A DNA stretch of 64,000 nucleotides from Erigeron canadensis (Eukaryota > Streptophyta > Magnoliopsida > Asterales > Asteraceae), in the NCBI RefSeq assembly GCF_010389155.1, contig NC_057763.1, positions 8,308,649-8,372,648 of the forward strand, read 5' to 3'. Under the pieces are notes generated by a model. That model was not told the DNA's origin. It saw only the letters and a list, made by a program, of their open reading frames with translations, and ran no database searches. Position numbers and translations under genes: made by a program. This document shows positions 1 to 9,235 of this stretch, one piece after another (position 1 is the first letter of the stretch; each line of letters starts with the position of its first letter).

Positions 1-43
1 ATTTGATGGAAATGGTGAAATGTTTGGGACATAGAAGGCCAAA

Positions 44-649
44 ATGCTGCTGCATTTTGGTGGGATAGAGAGGTATATGTTGAAAATCCTTAAGGATGGA
101 CCTTATATACCCATGTCTCTCGGGGTAAGTCCTCTTCTTGATCCAACTGGAAGAAGAGGCTCTAGAGAAAAACCAGAAGACCACTGGTCAGATGAGGATT
201 GTAGACTGGTAAACTTGGATACCAGACTGAAAAACATGATTCTTGTTGCTGTTCCTGAAGACTTAATTCCAACACTTGTGTTGTTTCCCAGTGCCAAGGC
301 AATGTGGGATGAATTGGTCATTCAGTTTGAAGGAGGTGATGATACCATTGTCACTAGGAAAGTTGCCTTGAACAAGAAGTATGAGTCATTTTTTGCTCTA
401 CCTAATGAGAGTCTAACTGGTACATATACCAGATTTACTAGCCTTATCAATCAGTTGAGAGGTTTGGGTATTGAAAAAGACAAGGACATCCTTCTTGAGA
501 AATTTTGTGATATTTTTCCATCTAAATGGGAAAATATGATTCGTGTCTTAAGACAAGGTAAAACCCTGCAAATTCACACTCTTGCATCCCTCTTTGGAGC
601 TTTTAGATTCACTGAGGATAACAATGCTGCAAGACTTGTGGCTGAATAG
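44..649 (+). pseudogene. Copia-1 gag, N-terminal part (UBN2/DUF4219-like)
   Basis: About 200 codons encode a copia-type Gag. Around residues 85-160 it has the pattern of the plant UBN2 gag family: an AMWDELV segment, a KVALNKKYESF segment, then TYTRFTSLINQLRGLG. Gag would form the cytoplasmic virus-like particle. The frame ends at a TAG at 647-649. The bases after it still encode Gag-like residues with further stops and a frameshift before the zinc knuckle, so the stop is an inactivating mutation and not the natural end. The first few codons may not be the true start, since the element continues to the left. Confidence 0.85.
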
Positions 650-780
650 GATGCCATAAACCATGCCCAAAGTTCCAAGGTAACCAGTTACATTCTATGA
701 AGGAGATGTTAAGCACTTTCCTGAACTTTAGTTTGACCACTGGGATCAATTTCCTGAACTGACGATGATGATCTGGTGGC

Positions 781-1050
781 ATGATTGCCAAGACCTTTAA
801 TAGGTTTAAGCATAAATCTAATCGATTTAATGGTTCCAACAATGCTTCCAGCTCCAACTCTCTGGACAAGGCCAATCTTACTTGCTATAAGTGTGGTAAG
901 AAAGGTCACTTTATGAAGGGATGCAGATCTAGTCAAATGAACAATCAATTTGGTCCCCTTGTCCCAATTTATAATGTTCCTGATGATAAATACAAAGCTA
1001 AATATAAGAAGCTTAAGGCACAAATTGCCCTCTTGTCTCTTGAAAAATAA
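781..1050 (+). pseudogene. Copia-1 Gag zinc-knuckle fragment
   Basis: An 89-codon fragment with a complete CCHC zinc knuckle, CYKCGKKGHFMKGC, encoded at 883-924 (C-x2-C-x4-H-x4-C). In retroelement Gag this motif binds the genomic RNA. It is preceded by a basic, Asn/Ser-rich stretch typical of Gag and followed by a Lys-rich tail ending in TAA at 1048. It belongs with the gag segment upstream, from which stops and a frame change separate it. Confidence 0.85.
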
Positions 1051-1366
1051 AAAGAAAAGAATAAATGCATGATGGCAAGCACTGAAGGGGAGTGGGAACT
1101 CTCTGATGTGTTTTATGGCACTAGAAGATCAACAGCAACATCTGGTGAAAGATGATCTCATTGCAGGAAGATGAGTGGACATCATTCTGAAAAAGGTATG
1201 TGATTATGATAAGTAGGATGACCCTGAATTGAAACTGGACATTGCTGAATCACTCAATGGTGATTTATTGTTTTTTGAAACCGTTAGAACTGATAGTGAA
1301 AGATATCTAGAAATAATTTTAACTGAATTAAACAATGTGAAACCCTAGTTGAATGACTTGTAGAGT

Positions 1367-2167
1367 GTGCAGTTGGCTCTCAAAGAGTCAGTTTTGAAAA
1401 ATGAAGCTTTAAAACTTGAAAATCAAAGTTTAAAATCTGATCTTGAGATAGAAAAAATGATTATCAAGTCCTGGGTAAAAACATCTGGGAAGAATTATGA
1501 TGCATTGTCAAGAACAATTGATGCCCAAAAGAATGCATGGAAATCTGGAGATCTTCAAATGGCAGCTGCCATACCAGATCTCCATGCATTGCCTTCATCT
1601 CTTCAAGTTGAAACTCCTTATGATCAACCTAAGAGTATCAAAATTGATTCTGTTGAAATCATCTCTGTTGAGGTTAAAACTGGAGCCAATCAGGCTAAAG
1701 CTCCAGTTAAAAAGGTTGCAGGTGAAAAGACTTTACCTCAAAAGTCAAAGGAGCCAAAGAATCCTAAAACCAAGAATCAAACTGAACCTAAGTCCAAGGT
1801 TTAGGTGTCTGTTGAAAATGACATTTTGCTGAAACTGGACAGTCAACTCCAACTTTTGTCTAGGCAGGTTCAGAGTTGTACTGACAAAATCAAAAATCTA
1901 GAAGGAGCCTATTATTCTTCAGTTAAAAAGCTAAGTGTCAAAACCCCTTCCAAGTCTAAACAAAAACAAAAGGTTCCACCTGGAACCAAAACTAAAAATA
2001 AAAAGGGAAACAAATACCAAGTACCAATTGTTTTTACTCATGGATCTGAAGCAATTGAACAAGCTCCAGATTTAGCCTCCAGTTCCACCCCTCAACAATC
2101 AACTGTGGCTTCTCAGGTGAAGTCCAGTGAACCCATAAACAAAAGATGGGTTCACAAAAAAAACTAA
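1367..2167 (+). pseudogene. Copia-1 Gag-Pol linker, Lys-rich and helical
   Basis: Two open stretches in one frame (1367-1804 and 1805-2167) are separated by a single in-frame TAG at 1802-1804. The first half is rich in Leu, Glu and Lys in heptad-like spacing and could form a coiled coil. The second half is a basic Lys/Pro/Ser-rich linker. SIRE-like copia elements often carry a long, poorly conserved segment between the zinc knuckle and protease, and this fits that place. No enzyme motif is seen. Weakly coding sequence with stops (1051-1366) separates it from the zinc knuckle. Confidence 0.6.
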
Positions 2168-2174
2168 TGATTTT

Positions 2175-3179
2175 TTGGGTGTCCAGGGCTATCGAAAGAA
2201 GCATATCTGGTATCTGGACAGCGCTGCTGGACAGACTATGACAGGATGTAAGCCCCTGCTGGAAGAGTTCACTGTCCAAGATGGTCCGACGGTGACTTTT
2301 GGTAATGATGGTAGTGGAAAAACTGAAGGATATGGTGTACTTAACAATGGACAAGTCAAATTCACTAAAGTTGCATTTGTAAATGGTTTGAAATATAACC
2401 TGGTCAGTGTAAGTCAACTGTGTGATGATGGCTTCAGAGTTCTGTTCGATGTTGCACAAGGCACCATTTTTAATAAGGATTGGCAAGTGGTAATGATTAC
2501 TCCAAGAAAGGGAAATGTGTACATCATGGATATGGAACCTGCTCCAAAAGAGCATTGTTTCTATACCAAGGCTGATGAGGACACCAACTGGTTATGGCAC
2601 AAAAGACTATCCCATCTAAATTTCAAAAATATTAATAAGTTGTCTCGTAAACATATAGCAGATGGGATACCTCTTATTTCCTTCAAGAAAGAAAAGCCAT
2701 GTCCAAGGTGTGAGATGGGCAAGCAGAAAAGAGCCAGTTTTAAAACCAGGCAAAACTTTAGTATCACTAAACCTCTTCACATGCTTCATATGGATCTATT
2801 TGGTCCAGTGAATGTTCAAACTAGAGCTGGAAAGCGTTATGCTCTAGTTGTGGTTAATGAGTTCACCAAATACTGTTGGGTGATATTCCTCAGATCCAAA
2901 GGTGATGCACCTGCTGAAATCATCTCACTCATCAAAATAATTGAACTCAAGTATACTCACAAAGTGTGTCAGTTAAGACGTGATAAGGTGATGCAACTGC
3001 TGAAATCATCTCACTCACCAAATAGGTTTATTTACATCAAAAGGAACAAGAAGACTGCTTATGAAGTGCTCAGGAATCGTAAGCCAAATATTGGTTATTT
3101 CCATGTATTTGGCTGTCCACTTTACATTTTAAACGATTCTAGTCAGTTAGGGAAGTTTGATGCTAAAGCTGATGAATGA
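2175..3179 (+). pseudogene. Copia-1 protease, GAG-pre-integrase and damaged integrase
   Basis: The frame opens with a degraded aspartic protease motif (LDSAAGQTMTG; the family has DSG at this place). The GAG-pre-integrase and integrase zinc region follows: WLWHKRLSHLNF, then CPRCEMGKQKR. The catalytic core begins (HMDLFGP), but the part that should hold the second Asp and the Glu is missing. After residue ~265 the reading jumps to the integrase C-terminal side (TAYEVLRNRKPN). A duplicated ~35-bp filler lies at this deletion (see findings). A TGA at 3177-3179 ends the frame, which then continues unchanged downstream. Confidence 0.9.
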
Positions 3180-4598
3180 GTATTTGTAGGTTATTCAGAT
3201 ATTTGCAAAGCTTTTAGAGTTTATAATTATAGACTCCAAAAGATTCATGAATCAAATCATGTCACATTTGATGAATCAACTGAAGCAATCAACCAAAGGC
3301 CAAATCTTGATATTTCTCCATTTATTCCAGTTGATTTTGGTGTATCTGACCCAGTTCATCAATCAGTTACTACACCAAGAGATGTTTCCAGTCACAAAGA
3401 CTTGGAACAAGTTATGAAGACAACTAGTGACACTTCATTTTATCCCTCCATCAGTTTTAATTTACCACAAAAACTGGTGATTGGATCTGATGTTCGTGCT
3501 ACTCCAATATCAGAACCAGTTCAGACTCAAGATTCTCCAATTTCTCAAGAAATGCCTTCAACTGGAGAATTCCACGATGCAAATCGTGATCTCATTGACT
3601 CTGATGAAGATGTTGAAAAAGTCTGGACCGATCCTCTTCCAGTTTCAACAATTGTGGAGGTTCCCCAGGTTACTTGCACTGATATTTTTATACACCAACC
3701 TAGTCAATACACTAAATGGACACAAGCGCATCCAATTGAGCAGATAATTGGAGATCCAAGTAGTGGGGTTCAGACTAAAAGAGCCACAAGTGAACAATGC
3801 TTGAACGTCACCTTCTTATCACTGATTGAACCAAAGAAGATTGACGAGGCTATGGCAGACCCAAGTGGGGTAGAAGCAATGCAAGAAGAGCTTATCCAGT
3901 TTGAGAGGAACAATGTGTGGGAACTTGTTCCTTGTCCACCAGGGTTGAAGAAGGAACCTATTGGTACAAGATGGGTTTACCGAAACAAGATGGATGAAGA
4001 TGGGAATGTTGTTAGAAACAAAGCTAGATTGTTTGCCAAGGGTTATTGTCAAGCAAAAGGTGTTGATTTTGATGAGACTTTTGCTCAAGTTGCTAGACTT
4101 GAAGCCATATGAACTTTCTTGGCTTATGCAGCCCATCTGCAATTCAAAGTCTACCAGATGGATGTCAAAAGTGCAGTTCTAAATGGAACATTGGAAGAAG
4201 AAGTGTATGTTAAGCAGACTCCAGGCTTCATTGATGAGAAGCATCCTCACTGGGTATATTGACTGAACAAAGCATTGTATGGTCTTAGACAAACCCCCAG
4301 AGCCTGGTATGACACTTTAACCAAACATCTTCTTAAACATGGTTTTCAAAGAGGAGTAATAGATAATACCTTGTTTATCTTGAAAGAAAAAGGTAATATC
4401 TTAATGGTACAAATTTATGTTGATGACATTATATTTGGGTCAACTGATGACCCAATGTGTAAAAAATTTTCAAAAATCATGTCTACTGAGTATGAAATGA
4501 GTTTAATGGGAGAATTAACATTTTTCTTAGGTTTACAAATTAAAAAAACCATGGATGGTATTTTTATTAACCAAGAAAATATGTCAAATATTTGTTAA
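3180..4598 (+). pseudogene. Copia-1 reverse transcriptase region
   Basis: This continues the frame of the integrase segment, with further in-frame TGA codons at 4110-4112 and 4260-4262. After a Ser/Thr/Pro-rich linker come copia RT landmarks: WELVPCP, TRWVYRNKMDEDG, ARLFAKGYCQ, YQMDVKSAVLNG, LNKALYGLRQTPRAWYD, and the catalytic YVDD motif ([11 protein letters not shown], about 4408-4440). RT would copy the element RNA into DNA inside the particle. The frame ends at TAA (4596-4598); a one-base indel just upstream moves the coding frame to the next segment. Confidence 0.93.
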
Positions 4599-5034
4599 GA
4601 AAATACAAATTTGATTCAATCCCATCGAAAAACACACCCATTGCAGCACCTTTGAATTTGGATTCTGACCAAAATGGAAAACTAGTGGACCAAAAAGAAT
4701 ACCGTGGAATGGTTGGTTCACTAATGTACTTAACTGCAAGTCGACCAGATATAATGTTTGCAACATGTTTATGTGCCAGATTTCAGGCTAACCCAAAAGA
4801 ATCACATTTGCACGTTGTCAAGCGGATTTGTAGGTACCTGAAAGGGTGCCCTAGCCTTGGTCTTTGGTATCCCAAAGGCTCAGGGTTAGATCTAATGAGT
4901 TATTCAGATTCAGATCATGCAGGTTGTAAGATAGATAGAAAGTCTACAAATGGTGGTTGTCACTTTCTAGGGGGAAAACTGGTGAGTTGGACTAGTAAGA
5001 AGCAGACTTCGGTCTCAATGTCAACTGCTGAAGC
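4592..5034 (+). pseudogene. Copia-1 RT connection and RNase H, truncated
   Basis: It resumes the pol protein one base out of frame. It shows LRKYKFD, the [20 protein letters not shown] block and the RNase H region SYSDSDHAGCKIDRKSTNG, then WTSKKQTSVSMSTAEA, where it stops. In intact copia elements STAEA is followed by EY and about 130 more residues ending the protein. Here unrelated sequence, which reads on the opposite strand as the caulimovirid transactivator, begins at about 5034/5035, so the break is a physical junction and not a point mutation. Confidence 0.9.
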
Positions 5035-5359
5035 AAGTTTCAGTTTTGAGCAAACTGTCAGCCATCAACGGATTTGATATGTCTTTACCAGAGCCGTTTG
5101 CTGCTGGACTAGATGAAGATTGTAGTTCTTCATTAACTTTCTTTTTGCTTTTTTCCAAAGCAACAGGAGTCAACAGATTTAACTTTTCTTTACCCTTTAC
5201 TGTTTGAGAGGGAATAGATTCAGATTTTATCCTTGTGGATTCCAGTTCTGAATTAACAATTGTTAGACTTTCGTCATAAAGAGCTATTTTTTCTTGAATA
5301 GCTTTTAATTCAATTAAAAGAATTTTTTCCCTTAGGCGAAATGCCTTAAGTTCTTCCAT
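5035..5359 (-). pseudogene. Caulimovirid transactivator/inclusion-body protein (ORF VI), N-terminal fragment
   Basis: From ATG at 5359 about 100 codons are open, beginning MEELKAFRLREKILLIELKA. An Arg/Lys/Glu/Leu-rich helical start followed by an acidic-basic linker and an NPLMA motif is characteristic of the Caulimovirus P6 protein, which lets ribosomes re-initiate on the polycistronic viral RNA and forms cytoplasmic inclusion bodies. Only the first fifth or so remains; the junction with Copia-1 cuts it off. A TATA-like CATATAAGG lies about 60 bases upstream (5416-5424), where a 19S-type promoter would be expected; that assignment is tentative. Confidence 0.72.
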
Positions 5360-5607
5360 TATTCCCCCTTTCTTAAAATGGAAAATAGATGTCTTTTTTT
5401 TTCTCAATTACTCCTTATATGCTAGTTATAGCAAAATTTGAGTTATTGCTTTCGTTTTTTAAAAATTACGGGTCAAGCAATCACTAGTACCCTTTTTTGT
5501 CAAGATGTTCTAAAAGTAATATCTTGAAATCTTTATTTGTATTTTGACAAGACGTCTTTATTATCTCCATAGATTTTTGTTTTAAGGAAATAGATAAAGT
5601 TATTGTT

Positions 5608-5688
5608 ATCTAAACTTTAACTTGAGTTAAATAAATAGAAAACTTTGAAATAATATTTTTTACTGCAAGTAATTTTTTATTACTGTGG
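5608..5688 (-). pseudogene. Caulimovirid Pol: RNase H scrap
   Basis: A short - strand reading contains LLAVKNIISKFSIYLTQVK. This matches the Glu-x-x-LAV...KF..YL pattern at the second conserved block of caulimovirid RNase H (ORF V C-terminal part). It is flanked by stops and lies only ~110 bases beyond the coat-protein end, whereas the intact ORF V has well over 600 codons. Protease, all of RT and most of RNase H are therefore deleted. Further possible Pol C-terminal residues up to about 5480 are too weak to assign. Confidence 0.65.
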
Positions 5689-5798
5689 TAGCTTTTTGAA
5701 GTATCTTTGCATATTTCTTCTTTTCCTGTATTTTCTTCTTTCAAACTAGCACTTCAAAATTCATTAGAAGCATCTGTTTATAATAAGAAAATTTATAT

Positions 5799-7187
5799 TC
5801 ATTTTTCTTCTGACGAAGAGTATTCAATTTTTAATGAATATACCTTTGTTATTCTATCAAAAATATCTTCTAAAGGAAAATATTCTTCATCTTCAGCTTA
5901 TAAAATAAGTTTTATTTTATTAGGAAATTTTTGCCTATTTGGACATTCATTTGCATAATGTCCTTCTTCAGAGCATATCCGGCACCGACAGTTCTTTTTA
6001 CCTTGAAGACGTACCTTAGGTTTTTCTTTTGAAAAATATTTACCTGGGGTAAATGTTCTTCTCTTAGGCTTCCAAAACCTTCTACTATTGGTAGGTTTGT
6101 TATATTTCTTTTTATATTTATTTTTGAAATATTTTTTTTATCTTTAACTGGGTTACAACCGTATGATAATGGTGGTATATCAGTTAAATTTGCACAACAA
6201 TTTTTATTAAACCTTTTTAACTGTTTTTGTGTATTTGCAAGATCGCAAATAATTGCGATTTCTTCTTTAACAATTTTTGTAGCAAATCCAAGAGAATGCT
6301 TTGTTAAATCATTTTTTTCTTTATTCCATCTTTCTTTGGTTTTTTCTCCAATGATAGGAATTTTCATTAAGTATACTTCTATCCAATTGTGATATTCACC
6401 TGTGGATAATTTGTAAAGATTTTGTTCAAATACGCAAGTAAAGTCTTCTAAGAGACATATATCACAAATTTGAGCTTTTGTTAAGGTTTGTCTTGCCTTT
6501 TCGTGTATTCTGTTATTTTCTTTATTTTTATTAGTAAAGTAATCAATTCCTAAAAACATCATGTACATGGAACCAATAATATTATAATATAAGTCTCCTT
6601 CATGTATATCCATGTTCTAATTAGTTCCTTTGATCATATTTTGAACTATTCCGGAGGATTTATGTTCTACTAAAAGTAAAACGGATCTTGCTCTAGAAAA
6701 TTCATCAGGATTTGACTGATTAGTAAAATTTATTTTAGTATTCCATTTATCAATTATCTCTTTTCTTCTTACGAAGTCAAAGATGCAATCAATTTTTATG
6801 GTATCAATGGGTTGTGAATTTCCATTATTATTTGAATTAGGTATGCCTTTATGATATGGCATAGAGAATTCTAATTTATTATTATAGGAAGGTCTTCTGC
6901 TACTACTAGTAGCTTGAGTTTGACTCCTATTTATTTTGTATTCTAATGGTTCTTCTTCTACTTCCATTTCATCTAAAGAATCATCTTCTTCAGTTTCTGG
7001 TTCTTCGGTTTTTGGTTCTTGATTAGTAAAAATATTTATTTTTCAATTCTTTATTTTCTGGAAGCTTTTGTTCACATTCTTTATTACTTAAGGATAAAAG
7101 TTGCACTAGTTCATTAATTTGATCTAGATCATCTTTTTCCAAATTATCAAAAAAGATATTTTCTAACTTTTCATTAATAGAACTCAT
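5799..7187 (-). pseudogene. Caulimovirid coat protein (ORF IV), broken
   Basis: ATG is at 7187. The N-terminal part is acidic, as usual for caulimovirid capsid precursors. The core from 6613 downwards (residues resembling YNIIGSMYMMFLGIDY and, further on, EDFTCVFEQNLYKL) is the conserved capsid domain. A C-x2-C-x4-H-x4-C zinc knuckle near 5950-5990 and an acidic tail follow. Breaks: a frameshift near 7030, an in-frame TAG at 6617-6619, a frameshift in an A-run near 5995 just before the zinc knuckle, and an in-frame TAA about 30 bases after it. The capsid packages the viral DNA and the knuckle binds nucleic acid. Length, about 450 codons, fits the family. Confidence 0.85.
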
Positions 7188-7189
7188 TT

Positions 7190-7552
7190 TTATTGGTTAT
7201 CTTTGATGATATCCTTATTATTTGAAGTTGACTCAAAAGACCATGTTCATGCATTAGAACTCGTAGAGTTTCCTAATGAAGAATTTCCAACATTGAAGTT
7301 AGGAAATGTATATTTTTGACATCTTTTTGAAAGATTATTTTGACTAGATTCTTCCATTATATATAGTTTTTGTGTTTCTTCTAGTTTTTGAGTTTCAACT
7401 AAAATTTGTGTTTTTTCTATTTTATCAATTCTTTCTGATAAATATTTGATAATTTTAGCAGCAATTTCTTCTAAATTTTTATTTGTAGATAAATTATCTA
7501 TTTTTTTAATTAATTCTTTTATTAATTCTTCTATTTTGGCTAGAGAACTCAT
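7190..7552 (-). pseudogene. Caulimovirid virion-associated protein (ORF III), one premature stop
   Basis: A small gene between the movement and coat proteins, about 120 codons counting an internal TGA at 7247-7249. The first 70 residues are heptad-patterned (IEELIKELIKKIDNL and following), which predicts the parallel coiled coil known in ORF III virion-associated proteins; these link the capsid to the movement or transmission machinery. The C-terminal Ser/Asn-rich part is divergent. It ends at TAA 7190-7192, three bases before the coat-protein ATG. Assignment rests on position, size and coiled coil rather than on sequence motifs. Confidence 0.65.
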
Positions 7553-7610
7553 ATTGTATAAATAGTAGTTCTTCTTGTCTTTAAATAAATAATTGGTTGT
7601 AAGGACATTT

Positions 7611-8591
7611 TTAAATTCTTACTACCTCTTTGAGGATTTCTCCATATTTATCTATTCTTTTAGACATTGATCTCATTAAATCAATAGAGATTTCAGATGA
7701 ACGTGGTTCACTTAATCTTAATGAGTTAGAAAGACTATATCTAGGCCTTTGGTGTAAAACCTGTTTATCTCGTGCAATATTAATTGCCCAATTTTCTTGT
7801 AACTGTGATGGTTCAGTAAATTCACTGCCTTCAACAGTTCCTATTTCTGAGAATATATCTTCCATTGTGATATTCTCTTTTTCTTTATACTCGATAAAAT
7901 GAGTACTATTTGTAATAACATATGCGTTTAAATAATTAACCGTAAATACTTTATTACCTGGTTCCAAAAGGTCAGTTCTTTCACATTGGTGTATAAAGCT
8001 TAAAGATTTATCAAAATCTCTAGACTCTCTATGTAAAGCAAATGTAGGATAGACGGTGAACATAAATTTACCATATGTTAAATTTCCTTGTATAACTCCT
8101 AATAGAGCATCTTGTCTGTTAACAATTCTATTGTCAACAAGTGCCATTTTTATTGGAAAGTTAATTCCATCTCTAAATTGTGCTTTTAGGAGAATTTTTA
8201 CTGCTCCTATATGAACCATATTAAGAGATTTTCTTAATTCTGGTCTAATTCTTAAAAGTCTTTTTGCTATTTCTCCTTTAGTTAGAAGTGGCAAATAAAC
8301 TTCTCCAGATGTATCTTTTATATCTACTGAAAGTTCTTCAGTATTAAAACAGTAAAAGATTTTATTTTTTCGAGTAAAAGCTTTTGAAACTAAACTCTAT
8401 AAATATCCATACTGATTAAAAACCTGTCTTGTATCAAGCTTGAATTTAAGCTTATTAATTTTTTTAAGTTGATCAGAATTTATCATGTAATATGATATAA
8501 AACCTTTTTCATTCTTATTGAAATTTAAAATTTCAGTCATTTTTTCTTTAAATTCTTCAGAATCGTTCATTAAAACGGGATAATTTTCCAT
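7611..8591 (-). pseudogene. Caulimovirid movement protein (ORF I), one in-frame stop
   Basis: ATG at 8591 starts a frame of 326 codons interrupted only by TAG at 8397-8399, with the natural stop at 7611. The region around 8050-8300 carries the 30K-superfamily core as found in caulimovirids: RPELRKSLNMVHIGAVKILL, then NRIVNRQDALLGVIQGNL and GKFMFTVYPTFALH. The protein forms tubules through plasmodesmata for cell-to-cell movement. Length is close to that of known ORF I proteins. Only 10 bases separate the start from the primer site; I see no ORF VII between, and no aphid-transmission ORF II between this gene and the next (58-bp gap). Confidence 0.88.
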
Positions 8592-8601
8592 TTCTCCCAA
8601 G

Positions 8602-8615
8602 TGGCTCTGGTACCA
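8602..8615 (-). promoter_or_regulatory. tRNA-Met primer-binding site of the caulimovirid
   Basis: On the - strand the bases read TGGTACCAGAGCCA, one change from TGGTATCAGAGCCA, the complement of the plant initiator tRNA-Met 3' end. Caulimovirids prime minus-strand DNA synthesis there, and one gap in virion DNA lies at this site. It stands directly upstream of the movement-protein gene, and recognisable viral sequence ends here. Confidence 0.8.
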
Positions 8616-8616
8616 T

Positions 8617-9235
8617 TGGTCGTAGCGAGGGGTGACGAGGGGCAAGGATGGGAGCGTAGGGAGACTTAATATAATTTGTATCTTTAAAATTTCTAAAATG
8701 GAAAAATGAAAAGTGGAAAACAATAAAAAAATATATTTTTAATTTTCCATTGAAAAAGTGGAGAACAGTGTTTTCTGTCTTAGAAAATATTTTTGAAAAA
8801 ATATGATTTGAACGCGTTTCCTATTTTTCATTTTTTTTTTTGAGAAAATGAAAATGGAAAATAATGGATGTTTTTTGAACTAAACGTGCCCTAAGTATTT
8901 TGCCTTGATTATGTAAAAGGTAGAATGTTAGATACACCAAACGTATAATATACACGACATCCTAACATGTATGAAATTGATTTCCATAAGATAAGTGAAC
9001 CTCTCTCTTACTGAGGCTAAGGTGGCGTATGTATTAGACCATTTAGTATGGTCACTACTGGTCTTAGTCACCACTAATCCTGATCAGCATCATATCAAAA
9101 AAGTTATTGTCTGTTCCACTATAAATAATAAGTATTTTCTGAGTCGCTTTATCAAGATCAGAAACAAAGCTTCTAATTCTATGAATTGTGTCGGTTCAAA
9201 TTTTCATTTACCGGCTACTTATTCCGTAGCTTTAA
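8617..9235. other. Spacer with a possible DNA-transposon end
   Basis: No gene is supported. The first ~45 bases are GC-rich and unexplained. 8690-8892 is a run of ATGGAAAA/TTTTCCAT-type sequence ending in GAACTAAACGTGCCCTA, which looks like the terminal repeat of a plant MITE, but I cannot find its partner. The 81-codon open stretch at 8995-9240 has no recognisable domain. A ~35-bp segment (about 9072-9106) recurs imperfectly at about 9600-9636, on the other side of the plastid-derived piece. Confidence 0.4.

Larger units (their letters stand above)
1..5034 (+). mobile_element. Copia-1: decayed Ty1/copia retrotransposon, truncated at both ends
   Basis: The segment carries, in the copia order, gag, a zinc knuckle, a protease-like motif, GAG-pre-integrase and integrase, reverse transcriptase and RNase H, all on the + strand. 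Integrase before reverse transcriptase marks it as Ty1/copia rather than Ty3. No LTR or primer site is in the window, so the 5' end lies to the left. The 3' end is cut inside RNase H, just after the STAEA motif, where caulimovirid sequence begins at about 5035. Several stops and frameshifts make it non-functional. The internal parts are listed separately. Confidence 0.95.
5035..8616 (-). mobile_element. Endogenous caulimovirid (plant pararetrovirus) remnant
   Basis: On the - strand this block holds a tRNA-Met-type primer site (8602-8615), a movement-protein gene, a small coiled-coil gene, a coat-protein gene with zinc knuckle, a scrap of RNase H and the start of a transactivator gene, in the order of Caulimovirus and its relatives (ORFs I, III, IV, V, VI). 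These viruses do not integrate as part of their cycle; such copies arise by illegitimate recombination. Every gene carries stops, frameshifts or deletions, and most of pol is missing. Assignment to Caulimoviridae is firm from gene content; the genus is inferred. Confidence 0.9.

Noticed and set aside
5707..5958. 83-codon ORF on the + strand
   Set aside because: It lies opposite the coat-protein tail and pol scrap of the caulimovirid; the coding signal is on the - strand.
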